From: TWA4 sp051879195
GTDB taxonomy: Bacteria; Bacillota; Clostridia; Lachnospirales; Lachnospiraceae
Length of the DNA stretch: 9,779 nucleotides
Reading direction: 5' to 3'
NCBI GenBank assembly: GCA_051879195.1
Contig: JBJELO010000190.1
Span: forward strand, 1-9,779
A program made the position numbers and the translations under genes. The notes beneath the pieces were generated by a model. It saw nothing but the letters and a program-made list of their open reading frames with translations, did no database searches and was not told where the DNA came from. Positions 1 to 6,490 of this stretch are shown piece after piece (within the stretch, counting starts at the first letter, position 1; each line of letters opens with the position of its first letter).

Positions 1-146
1 TGCGAAAAAACATATAAAAATTTTGTTGCATCATCATTTGCAGGTGCCTTCCCCAGCAGAAAAAGAAATGGAAGAATTACCCACGCAAGTATGGAAGCCG
101 TGGGAATGATCTGTTTTTGTATTTGATATAGAATAAATCGCCATGT
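1..146 (-). other. Open frame fused behind the GNAT fragment, runs off the window edge
   Basis: One base out of phase with the GNAT fragment, the minus strand is open from 146 to the window edge with no stop. From about position 108 downward it reads like real protein. There is a hydrophobic helix-like stretch (SILAWVILPFLFLLG) followed by KAPANDDATKFLYVF. No ATG or ribosome binding site opens this frame. It is best read as the 3' part of another, probably membrane, gene joined to the broken GNAT gene by a deletion or rearrangement. I do not recognise the family with confidence; a membrane metalloprotease-like protein is a weak guess only. Confidence 0.3.
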
Positions 147-313
147 TTATTCAGGTATTTATACATTCTTTTTAACAAGTCTGAATCGTATACTGTATCT
201 CTATTATCTACTTGCTTACACAATTCTAAATCCTGATACCATTCTAATGCAGCAGCATAGTTCGGATAATATCGAACAAGTTTTATTTCCTCATCAACAA
301 TCCTGTTTTTCAT
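77..313 (-). pseudogene. GNAT-family N-acetyltransferase, N-terminal fragment (truncated)
   Basis: A 78-residue reading frame with a good start: AAGGAG lies about 8 bases before the ATG and an extended -10 promoter lies upstream. Residues 8 to 68 follow a pattern I recognise from small Clostridia GNAT acetyltransferases: LVRYYPN, ALEWYQD, KQVDNRD, then a MYKYLNKHGDLFYIKYKNR segment forming the first strands of the fold. In the family the chain continues with a GDV-type strand and the acetyl-CoA loop (Q/R-x-x-G-x-G/A) to about 150 residues. Here it changes after about residue 69 to an unrelated tail (SFPRLPYLRG) and stops. The acetyl-CoA-binding half is therefore absent, and the product is unlikely to be an active enzyme. 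The family call is from memory of the pattern; the truncation follows from the sequence if that call is right. The alternative is a small intact protein of unknown function. Confidence 0.55.
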
Positions 314-380
314 TGCATATTCTCCTTACTGACTTCCGTTCTGTCTTTCCGGTTCAGATATAAGCCCTTTATTCAGCGGT

Positions 381-389
381 ATTATATCA
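381..389 (-). promoter_or_regulatory. Extended -10 promoter for the GNAT fragment
   Basis: Read on the minus strand this is TGATATAAT, an exact match to the extended -10 consensus TGnTATAAT. The hexamer 17 bases upstream (TGTTTC, 404-409) is a poor -35, which an extended -10 can tolerate. The predicted transcript start near 374 gives a leader of about 60 bases before the ATG at 313. It sits just after the terminator of the upstream operon, so the GNAT fragment appears to be its own transcription unit. Confidence 0.5.
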
Positions 390-464
390 GAAATGTCTCT
401 TCAGAAACAGGCATCTGATACAGCTGATTGTGTCAATTTTACAGGTAAAGAAAACAAGACAGAT

Positions 465-540
465 AAAAAATCCCCCCTGCTGACAGAAACACAAACCCGG
501 AAAGCATCCGGTTCACCTGTATTCGTCAGCAGGGGGATTT
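465..540 (-). terminator. Large rho-independent terminator ending the beta-glucoside operon
   Basis: A 12-bp perfect stem (CCCCCTGCTGAC at 473-484 with its complement at 525-536) is extended by A-T pairs around one bulged C at 472. On the minus strand it is followed by six U residues (465-470). The 40-base loop holds a smaller CCGG/CCGG hairpin at about 495-512, giving a hairpin-in-hairpin form. It starts only a few bases past the stop codon of the MBL gene, so it ends that transcript. Confidence 0.85.
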
Positions 541-546
541 ATAAAT

Positions 547-1362
547 TTATTTCAGTGGTGCCAGCTGATACGCTTCACCCGGATTCAAAACAACCACACG
601 CTCAGGATTTACAATACGTCGACACAATTCCTCAGGATCTCCATTAAATTCTTTCCATTCCGGTGCATCTACGCTTCCCCAGTGCCACAGAATCAGTGGT
701 GTTTCAGGATATGCTGCGGCCATTTTTTCGGCTCCTTCCAGACCGATATGCCATCTGCTGTCGGAAAAATCAAACAGAATTGCATCCGGAGTCGGCATAT
801 GCAGCTGTTCTTCCATCAGCCGGCTGTCTCCCACAGCCCAGATACTTCCATCGGGTGTATCCAGCCAAAAACCGCAATAATCCTCCATGGCAAATTCCCG
901 TGTATGATGTTTAGGCGATTCATTCTGCCAGTTATGCCACGCCGGGGTTAATGTAACTGTGATATTGCCCAGTGCAAACTGTTCGCCAATCGCATGGCCC
1001 TTTCCGGAAATACCCAGCTCCGTATTCAGCAGCTCTGCTACATAGTGGGAGGCATGAAATTCTTCTGTAACCGGTGCCAGTTCCCTGCAGGTTTTCCGGC
1101 TGTAATGATCATTATCACAGTGTGTCAGCAGAATTCCGTCCAGATGCGGTACGCAATCTTCCGTAACCGGCACCTGGATCAGCAGCGGCATATCAAATCC
1201 GCTTAAAACCGGATCGATCATAACCACAGTTCCTCTGCTGTTGACCATGGCGCCTCCGTTTCCCAGCCAGCGTATTTCTGTCCGGTTAATCTTTTCAAAT
1301 GCCTCCGCCTGAATCAGTTCCGTTTTTTCAGGCACAGCCTGTCCTTTTTCATTTAGATACAT
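547..1362 (-). CDS. UlaG-like metallo-beta-lactamase-fold hydrolase
   Basis: A 271-residue soluble protein of the MBL-fold superfamily, close to the UlaG (L-ascorbate 6-phosphate lactonase) type in length and layout. After an N-terminal beta segment (RWLGNGGAMVNSRGTVVMIDP, about 31-51) comes the metal motif THCDNDHY (80-87). Further candidate ligands are H143 (AWHNWQ), D179 (VGDSR), H205 and H227 (LWHWGS). The motif reads HxDxDH, not the usual HxHxDH, so Asp83 sits where the second His should be. This suggests altered metal binding or a distinct subfamily. The ATG follows AGGAGGT with a short spacer. The gene begins 67 bases after the 6-phospho-beta-glucosidase gene with no terminator between, so it is probably the third gene of the PTS operon. 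The substrate is unknown; a phosphorylated sugar or lactone derived from the glucosides is an inference from context only. Confidence 0.85.
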   Translation of the reverse strand: MYLNEKGQAVPEKTELIQAEAFEKINRTEIRWLGNGGAMVNSRGTVVMIDPVLSGFDMPLLIQVPVTEDCVPHLDGILLTHCDNDHYSRKTCRELAPVTEEFHASHYVAELLNTELGISGKGHAIGEQFALGNITVTLTPAWHNWQNESPKHHTREFAMEDYCGFWLDTPDGSIWAVGDSRLMEEQLHMPTPDAILFDFSDSRWHIGLEGAEKMAAAYPETPLILWHWGSVDAPEWKEFNGDPEELCRRIVNPERVVVLNPGEAYQLAPLK

Positions 1363-1429
1363 AGATACCTCCTGATATGCTTTCAGCTTGGAAGACTGAA
1401 AAAATGGAAATTTACTTCGGATCGTTCAA

Positions 1430-2866
1430 TCAGTCTCCCAGATCTGATCCATTACTCTCGATGACTTTTTTATACCAGTAAAAGCTTTTTTTGCGGCTCC
1501 GCTTCAGACTTCCGTTTCCCTGGTCATCCTTGTCCACATGGATAAATCCATATCGCTTGCTCATCTCTCCGGTGGAAGCGCTGACCAGATCAATGGGGCT
1601 CCACATGGTATATCCCATCAGCGGGATTCCATCCTCCGTTACCGCGTCAATCATGGCCTGAATGTGCTGTTTCAGATAGGAAATACGGTAATCATCTTCA
1701 ATGGTTCCGTCCTCTTTCACCACATCTTTTGCTCCCAGACCGTTTTCGACGATAAACAGCGGTTTCTGGTAGCGGTCATACAGATCATTCATGGTGATCC
1801 GCAGCCCCAGCGGGTCAATCTGCCATCCCCATTCGCTGACCTTCAGGTAGGGGTTTTTCACGGTCCGGAACGCATTGGCAGCCGTTCTTTTGGCGGATAC
1901 TTCCGGGTCCGCCGTATCGCAGCGGCTGGAATAATAGCTGAATCCGATAAAGTCTACGGTTCCTTCTGCCAGTATTTCCTGATCCCCGGACTCCCAGTCC
2001 AGGCTGATTCCATCCTTTTCCATCCATTTTAACGCATAATTGGGATAATATCCACGGCTCTGTACATCAATGAAGAAATAATTGCCGCGTTCTGTCTGTT
2101 TTGCCTGCCATACATCCTGGGGATTGCATGTGTACGGATAAAAGCTGCCTCCTGCAAGCATGCATCCGACCATACATCCTTCCATCTGTTCATGTGCCAT
2201 TTTCACTGCCATGGCACTGGCAAGAAGTTCATGGTGCGCACAGATATATTTTACATTCTGAATATCCTCATCCTTTTCTGCTACCAGTCCGCAGCTGGAA
2301 AAAGGCAGATGGTTCAGCATATTGATCTCATTGAACGTAATCCAGTATTTTACCTTGCCTGCGTATCTGCGGAAAACGGTGTCGCAGTATTTCAGGTAGC
2401 AGTCGATCATCCGACGGTCTTTCCAGCCTCCGAATTGTTTGACCAGCTCAATGGGCAGGTCAAAATGACAGAGTGTCACCAGCGGTTCGATTCCGTATTT
2501 TTTACATTCGTCAAAGACAGAATCGTAGAAACGCAGGCCTTCTTCGTTAGGCTCCTCTTCCAGTCCGGTGGGATAAATGCGTGTCCAGCTCAGCGACATG
2601 CGAAAGCATTTAAATCCCATCTCAGCAAATAAAGCAATATCTTCTTTGTAGTGATGATAGAAATCGATGGCTTCATGGCTGGGATACTGATGGTCCCCGT
2701 CACACTCCAGCATCACCTTTTCCCCTTTTGCAACCGGCATCCGGTCCGGGCCGTAAGGAAGCACATCGATCAGTCCTGTCCCTTTTCCGCCTTCCTGCCA
2801 GCCGCCTTCACACTGGTTTGCTGCCGTAGCTCCACCCCATAAAAAGTTTTTCGGTAATCCGCTCAT
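1430..2866 (-). CDS. 6-phospho-beta-glucosidase (glycoside hydrolase family 1)
   Basis: A 478-residue cytoplasmic GH1 enzyme, the normal length for BglA/AscB-type 6-phospho-beta-glucosidases. It hydrolyses PTS-imported 6-phospho-beta-glucosides to glucose 6-phosphate and glucose or an aglycone, by a retaining mechanism. The N-terminal signature FLWGGATAANQCEGGW (8-23) is complete. The acid/base Glu is E180 in TFNEIN and the nucleophile is E374 in FIVENGLGA. The C-terminal region SASTGEMSKRYGFIHVD (429-445) carries the Ser/Lys/Tyr set (about S431, K437, Y439) that marks phospho-glycosidases over plain beta-glucosidases. The start is supported by CAGGAGG about 9 bases upstream. It lies 22 bases after the PTS EIIBCA gene, a classic permease-hydrolase pair. 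Cellobiose and aryl-glucosides cannot be told apart from sequence alone. Confidence 0.95.
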   Translation of the reverse strand: MSGLPKNFLWGGATAANQCEGGWQEGGKGTGLIDVLPYGPDRMPVAKGEKVMLECDGDHQYPSHEAIDFYHHYKEDIALFAEMGFKCFRMSLSWTRIYPTGLEEEPNEEGLRFYDSVFDECKKYGIEPLVTLCHFDLPIELVKQFGGWKDRRMIDCYLKYCDTVFRRYAGKVKYWITFNEINMLNHLPFSSCGLVAEKDEDIQNVKYICAHHELLASAMAVKMAHEQMEGCMVGCMLAGGSFYPYTCNPQDVWQAKQTERGNYFFIDVQSRGYYPNYALKWMEKDGISLDWESGDQEILAEGTVDFIGFSYYSSRCDTADPEVSAKRTAANAFRTVKNPYLKVSEWGWQIDPLGLRITMNDLYDRYQKPLFIVENGLGAKDVVKEDGTIEDDYRISYLKQHIQAMIDAVTEDGIPLMGYTMWSPIDLVSASTGEMSKRYGFIHVDKDDQGNGSLKRSRKKSFYWYKKVIESNGSDLGD

Positions 2867-2888
2867 AATGGTTTTCCTCCTGTTTTTC

Positions 2889-4760
2889 TTAGTTTTTCAC
2901 ACGAAGAACAGTATCTGTCCGGTTGACTTTCCCTGCTGCACTCATGGAAATGTCTGCATAATCATCGCTGTTTGTTACAATCACTGCAGTTACAACAGGG
3001 TATTTTTCCGCGATTTTATCTTTGTCAAAATTCAGGATTCTCTGTCCGCAGAATACAGAATCTCCTTCTTTTACCAGAGGTGTAAAGCCTTCACCCTGTA
3101 ATGCTACCGTATCAAGTCCTACATGGATCAGCAGTTCGATTCCATCCTCGCTGGTGAGCCCCACTGCATGGCCGGTATCAGCCACCGATTCAACGGTTCC
3201 ATTAAAAGGCGCATATACACAGCCTTCTTCCGGCTCGATGCCGCATCCCTGTCCCAGCACGCCTTCTGAAAAAACGCCGTCACCGATCTGCTTCAGCGGA
3301 ATCAGATTGCCTTCAACCGGTGCTTTGATTTCATCTTTTTCCACCGGAACTGCTTCATGAACTTCCGGCTGAACGATTTCTTTTTCAACTGCTTTTCCTT
3401 CATATTTTAAGGAAAGGACATATGTCACAACTGCCGTTACAATGACGGTAATGATCAGTGCAATAATAATGTTGATAAAACATTCCAGAGAATCATCTCC
3501 GATGTAAAGAAGAATTGCCGGAAGACCTGAGGAACCGGTTGCAAATCTGTGGGTATGGGTCAGACCTGCAAAAAGGCCGCCGCAGCCACCGCCGATCATC
3601 GCCGCAACCAGCGGATACTTTTTCGGAAGGTTCACACCGTATAAGATCGGTTCGGTGATACCCATTAATGCTGTAATACCACCGGAAATGGAAAGCTGTC
3701 TGGTTTTCGCTTCTTTTGTACGCAGTGCCACAACCAGTGCTGCTGTACCCTGCGCAATATTGGAGCAGACACATCCCGGTCCGAAGATACTGTCATATCC
3801 CAGATCTGCCATCTGCATGACACCCAGGGGAGCAACACCGTTATGAAGGCCAAACATAACCATGATCGGCAGGAATCCACCTACAATTACAGCCGGAGCC
3901 CAGCTCGCGTTTTCACTGAGGAAATTAAAGAATACTGCAAGATAATCACCCACAACACTTCCGGCAGGACCTAAAACTGCAAGTCCGAGGGTTCCCATGA
4001 TCAGGAAGGTAAGCATGGGAACGAATACCAGTTTTACCGCATTGGGTATATGTTTCTCCAGCCAGCGCTCCACATAGGCCTGAACCAGAATAACCAGAAT
4101 GATCGGTATTACAGAAGAAGTATAAAGCGTTAATTTTAACGGCACAACACCAAACAGATGTACCGGCTCTCCTGCAGCAACCAGTGCTCCCCAGTTGGGA
4201 TGAAGCATGATTGCTGCAACCGATGCAGCAAGAATCGGATTACACCGCAGCTTCTGCGCTTCTGTAAATGCCAGCATAATCGGCAGGAAATAGAATACGC
4301 CATCCGCAAAGAAATTCAGGATGTAATAGGTCTGTGAGTCGGTGGAAATCACTTTGAATACAATCAGCAGGGCAAGCAGGGCTTTCACCATTCCCGCTCC
4401 GGATAATGCAGGAATGACGGGCTGGAATGTACCTGCTATAAAATCAATAATCATGCCCGGAATACTCTTCTTTTCCTTTGTCTCTTCCGCACTGCTCTCT
4501 TTTTTTCCGGGGCCGACAATTTTTTCAACTTCCTCGAACACATATTTGACATGTGTTCCGATGATAACCTGATAAACGCCTCCGCCAAGCATCACCTTGG
4601 ATACTCCATCCAGCGCTTCCAGCTTCTCCTGATCTGCTTTGCTTTCATCTGCCAGCTTAAAACGTAGTCTGGTCTGGCAATGATATACATCATTCACATT
4701 CTCTGTGCCGCCCACATATTCTACGATTTTACGGGCAAGGCTTTCATACTCTTTACTCAT
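2889..4760 (-). CDS. Beta-glucoside-specific PTS permease, EIIBCA fusion
   Basis: A 623-residue three-domain phosphotransferase permease of the BglF/BglP type, which imports and phosphorylates beta-glucosides using phosphate passed from HPr. EIIB covers about residues 1-90 with active Cys28 in YHCQTRLRF. EIIC (about 105-455) has multiple membrane helices, with the transport-site motif GITEPILYG around E370 and the substrate-region signature HTHRFATGSSGLPA (402-415). EIIA (about 475-623) is of the glucose/Crr type, with H531 in GHAVGL and the phosphorylated H546 in LLIHVGLD. I chose the ATG at 4760 because AAGGAG lies 6-7 bases before it. An in-frame ATG at 4781 would add 7 residues but has a poor binding site. 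This is the first gene of an operon with the GH1 enzyme. No RAT/terminator leader of the BglG/LicT type is present in the short leader of about 54 bases. Confidence 0.95.
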   Translation of the reverse strand: MSKEYESLARKIVEYVGGTENVNDVYHCQTRLRFKLADESKADQEKLEALDGVSKVMLGGGVYQVIIGTHVKYVFEEVEKIVGPGKKESSAEETKEKKSIPGMIIDFIAGTFQPVIPALSGAGMVKALLALLIVFKVISTDSQTYYILNFFADGVFYFLPIMLAFTEAQKLRCNPILAASVAAIMLHPNWGALVAAGEPVHLFGVVPLKLTLYTSSVIPIILVILVQAYVERWLEKHIPNAVKLVFVPMLTFLIMGTLGLAVLGPAGSVVGDYLAVFFNFLSENASWAPAVIVGGFLPIMVMFGLHNGVAPLGVMQMADLGYDSIFGPGCVCSNIAQGTAALVVALRTKEAKTRQLSISGGITALMGITEPILYGVNLPKKYPLVAAMIGGGCGGLFAGLTHTHRFATGSSGLPAILLYIGDDSLECFINIIIALIITVIVTAVVTYVLSLKYEGKAVEKEIVQPEVHEAVPVEKDEIKAPVEGNLIPLKQIGDGVFSEGVLGQGCGIEPEEGCVYAPFNGTVESVADTGHAVGLTSEDGIELLIHVGLDTVALQGEGFTPLVKEGDSVFCGQRILNFDKDKIAEKYPVVTAVIVTNSDDYADISMSAAGKVNRTDTVLRVKN

Positions 4761-4820
4761 TTTAATCTCCTTTTCAATCATTCTTTTCTCTTATGGAACC
4801 GTCTCAGTACTGATATCTAC

Positions 4821-4857
4821 ATGATACACAATATTTCGAACTATGTCTAATACCTAT
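4821..4857 (-). promoter_or_regulatory. Promoter of the PTS-glucosidase operon
   Basis: On the minus strand the -35 is TAGACA (4844-4849), the spacer is 17 bases and the -10 is TATCAT (4821-4826); each hexamer has 5 of 6 consensus bases. The predicted start near 4814 gives a leader of about 54 bases. The -35 lies inside ATAGGTATTAGACAT (4843-4857), which has the T-N11-A pattern of LysR-type sites. The same block recurs at the lysR promoter. The 17-base spacer argues against classical MerR-type activation, which uses 19-20. Confidence 0.65.
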
Positions 4858-4863
4858 TGTTTT

Positions 4864-4886
4864 TGCTTAGAAATACAATATAAGCA
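4864..4886. promoter_or_regulatory. Perfect dyad upstream of the PTS promoter, candidate LysR-type site
   Basis: TGCTTA and TAAGCA form a perfect inverted repeat with 6-base arms and 11 bases between. Its centre is about 61 bases upstream of the predicted PTS transcript start. LysR-type activators typically bind a dyad centred near -65 and a second site near -35, and both are present here. Assignment to the neighbouring LysR-type protein is inference. Confidence 0.45.
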
Positions 4887-4909
4887 TTTCTGAATCTACA
4901 TAAACAAAC

Positions 4910-4948
4910 AAAAAAGGAATCTCCCATCAGATGAAGTGGAAGATTCCT
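4910..4948 (-). terminator. Rho-independent terminator after the MerR-type gene
   Basis: AGATTCCT (4941-4948) pairs with AGGAATCT (4915-4922). The stem continues inward through a G-U pair and C-G, C-G and A-U pairs to about 12 pairs, with a 10-base loop. On the minus strand it is followed by six U residues (4910-4915). It begins 11 bases past the MerR stop codon and separates the regulator transcript from the PTS promoter. Confidence 0.8.
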
Positions 4949-4959
4949 CCTGTCAGATC

Positions 4960-5322
4960 TCAGTTTCCCTGATTTCCCATATTCTTCTGTATCTTGTAGC
5001 GGAGATAATCCAGCTGTTCCAGCTGTCCTTCCTGAATATGGATTTCATCCAGTATCCGCTTTCTTTTCTGATTCAAAATTCTCATTCGTTCCGCAGCAGT
5101 AGCTTCCCCGCGCAGATGCAGCCGCATGTAATGTTCGATTTCCTCTTTTTCGAAACTGCTGTTATGCAGTGTCATAATCAGTCTCAGACGATCCAGATCC
5201 ATATCGCCATACTGCCATCCACCTGTTTTGCCGTCTTTTTCCCCACACAGATTCCATCGCTCATATTCTTCCAGAATCTCCATGGGAATCTGATATCTTT
5301 CACTTGCTTCTTGCCGTGTCAT
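4960..5322 (-). CDS. MerR-family transcriptional regulator
   Basis: A 120-residue protein. The N-terminal winged-helix region (about 1-70) follows the MerR plan: MTRQEASERYQIPMEIL as a reduced helix-turn-helix, EEYERWNL matching the family's RYYERIGL, and a wing ending in DMDLDRLRLIMTLHNSSF. Residues 75-115 (AAERMRILNQKRKRILDEI onward) look like the dimerisation coiled coil. There is no room for a ligand domain and there are no Cys clusters for metal sensing, so the signal is not predictable. The start follows AAGGAAGTG at a rather long spacer. It begins 53 bases after the LysR stop and may be read from the lysR transcript. Its target is unknown; nearby genes, including the PTS operon, are candidates. 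Confidence 0.75.
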   Translation of the reverse strand: MTRQEASERYQIPMEILEEYERWNLCGEKDGKTGGWQYGDMDLDRLRLIMTLHNSSFEKEEIEHYMRLHLRGEATAAERMRILNQKRKRILDEIHIQEGQLEQLDYLRYKIQKNMGNQGN

Positions 5323-5352
5323 GCGTTTTAATCACTTCCTTTTCAAACAACA

Positions 5353-5369
5353 GGATTCCATGAGAATCC
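5353..5369 (-). terminator. Small hairpin between lysR and merR genes, weak terminator or processing site
   Basis: GGATTC and GAATCC form a perfect 6-bp stem with a 5-base loop, 6 bases past the LysR stop. The bases after it on the minus strand are TGTTGTTTG, only partly U-rich. It is a weak terminator at best and may simply reduce read-through into the MerR gene. Confidence 0.25.
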
Positions 5370-5375
5370 AAAATA

Positions 5376-6254
5376 TCATGAAATATCATTTCTGCAGGTC
5401 TTCACAAATTCAATGAATCGATGTGCTGCCCGGGACGTCAGCTGGTTCTTTTTCCATACAAGCACCGCCCCCGTAGAAATGGAAGGTGAAAGCGGGATAA
5501 ATCGCAGATTACTGAATGCATTTTCCAGTTTAAAGCATAAGGCCGCTCCGATTCCGTTCTCTACCATCACCGCTGCATTGTTAATCAGATTATACGTGGC
5601 AATGACATGAATCTGATCATAATAATCACCGAACCAGTTTGCCAGTTCATTCTGCACCAATGTACGTTTTACCAGCATCAGCGGGATATGCACCAGATCA
5701 GCCGGGGTGACGGTATCCTTCTGAGCCAGTTCAGAATCCTGCCGGACCAGAACTCCCCATCTTTCCCGTTTCTCAAGCCGGACAAAATTATACTTTGTAA
5801 TATCCACCGGTTCCATCAGAAGTCCGATATCCAGTAAGCCTCTGTCCAGCCGTTCTTTGATATCATCGGCATTGGCAGTGTAAAAATCATACCGGACACC
5901 GGGATATTCTTTCTGAAACCGGGAAATGATCTTTGCCAGGCTCTGTACATTTCTGGTTTCCCCGCTCCCGATGGCAATCTCACCAACCATGGTTTCCTCT
6001 TTATGATGAAACTCATTCTCCGTTTTATCGGCCAGCGAGACAATATCCTGTGCACGTTTCCTTAACAGCATTCCATCTTCAGTCAGCCGTATACTGTGAT
6101 TGCTCCGCTGAAACAGCTTCACCCCAAGTTCTTCCTCCAGCTGCATCAGCTGTCTGGAAAGCGTCGGCTGGGTTACATGCAGAAGTTCAGCTGCCCTTGT
6201 AATATTTTCTTCTCTTGCAACCATTAAAAAATATCTTAAAACTCTGATTTCCAT
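5376..6254 (-). CDS. LysR-type transcriptional regulator
   Basis: A 292-residue protein of normal LysR length. The N-terminal winged helix-turn-helix spans about 1-62: MEIRVLRYFLMVAREENITR, then AAELLHVTQPTLSRQLMQLE as the recognition part, and EEELGVKLFQR. A linker helix leads to the periplasmic-binding-like effector domain (about 91-292, starting GEIAIGSGET). A longer frame reaches 6341, but I chose 6254. GAGGTGA precedes that ATG at normal spacing, the LysR signature starts exactly there, and the predicted transcript start (about 6339) leaves no upstream site for a ribosome at 6341. Its promoter shares a nearly identical block with the PTS promoter, so autoregulation plus control of the PTS operon is a reasonable inference. 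The effector is unknown; a glucoside, its phosphate or an aglycone would fit the context. Confidence 0.92.
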   Translation of the reverse strand: MEIRVLRYFLMVAREENITRAAELLHVTQPTLSRQLMQLEEELGVKLFQRSNHSIRLTEDGMLLRKRAQDIVSLADKTENEFHHKEETMVGEIAIGSGETRNVQSLAKIISRFQKEYPGVRYDFYTANADDIKERLDRGLLDIGLLMEPVDITKYNFVRLEKRERWGVLVRQDSELAQKDTVTPADLVHIPLMLVKRTLVQNELANWFGDYYDQIHVIATYNLINNAAVMVENGIGAALCFKLENAFSNLRFIPLSPSISTGAVLVWKKNQLTSRAAHRFIEFVKTCRNDIS

Positions 6255-6308
6255 ATATATCACCTCATTCAGATAAATATAACATCCATCTTCATGAGAT
6301 ACAAGATA

Positions 6309-6323
6309 CGGAAGCGTTTTCCG
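6309..6323. promoter_or_regulatory. Candidate catabolite-responsive (cre-like) palindrome in the lysR leader
   Basis: CGGAAGCGTTTTCCG has perfect CGGAA/TTCCG arms. It matches the Bacillota cre core TGNAANCGNWWNCA except at the two end positions (C for T and C for A). It lies about 16-30 bases downstream of the predicted lysR transcript start, a position where CcpA could act as a block. Single-site matches of this kind occur by chance, so confidence is low. Confidence 0.25.
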
Positions 6324-6345
6324 GGTACCTTTTTGTAACACCTAC

Positions 6346-6382
6346 ATTGTATCTTCTGCTTCCGAAGATGTCTAATACCCAT
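6346..6382 (-). promoter_or_regulatory. Promoter of the lysR-type gene
   Basis: On the minus strand the -35 is TAGACA (6369-6374), the spacer is 17 bases and the -10 is TACAAT (6346-6351). The predicted start near 6339 gives a leader of about 85 bases. The -35 lies in ATGGGTATTAGACAT (6368-6382), which matches 14 of 15 bases of the block at the PTS promoter. The bases GTAG directly after the -10 are also shared. Confidence 0.65.
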
Positions 6383-6440
6383 ATTAAATCACGAGAAATG
6401 CCTGAAATGAATTTGTAACTGTTCAGAGCCGGGCAGAATC

Positions 6441-6466
6441 AAAAAAAGGAGAGGCAAAGCCTCTCC
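6441..6466 (-). terminator. Strong rho-independent terminator after the RACo-like gene
   Basis: GGAGAGGC and GCCTCTCC form a perfect 8-bp GC-rich stem with a 3-base loop. On the minus strand it is followed by seven U residues (6441-6447). It starts about 25 bases past the stop of the RACo-like gene and ends the 9745-6491 unit. Confidence 0.92.
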
Positions 6467-6490
6467 CTGATCCTGCAGCTGTTATTTATT

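Noticed and set aside
80..104. CCCACG/CGTGGG inverted repeat as terminator or mobile-element end
   Set aside because: No U-tract follows on the minus strand, no transposase or target-site duplication is seen, and the arms are only 6 bases.
1381..1401. TTTCAG/CTGAAA inverted repeat between the GH1 and MBL genes as a terminator
   Set aside because: On the minus strand it is not followed by a U-tract, and the stem is short and AT-rich. I therefore keep the MBL gene in the operon.
1538..2032. Plus-strand open frame of 164 codons
   Set aside because: It lies wholly inside the GH1 gene on the opposite strand, has no family motifs and no convincing ribosome binding site. The same holds for the other plus-strand frames across the window.
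6255..6341. N-terminal extension of the LysR-type protein by 29 residues
   Set aside because: The predicted transcript start is at about 6339, the LysR signature begins at the ATG at 6254, and that ATG has the better ribosome binding site.
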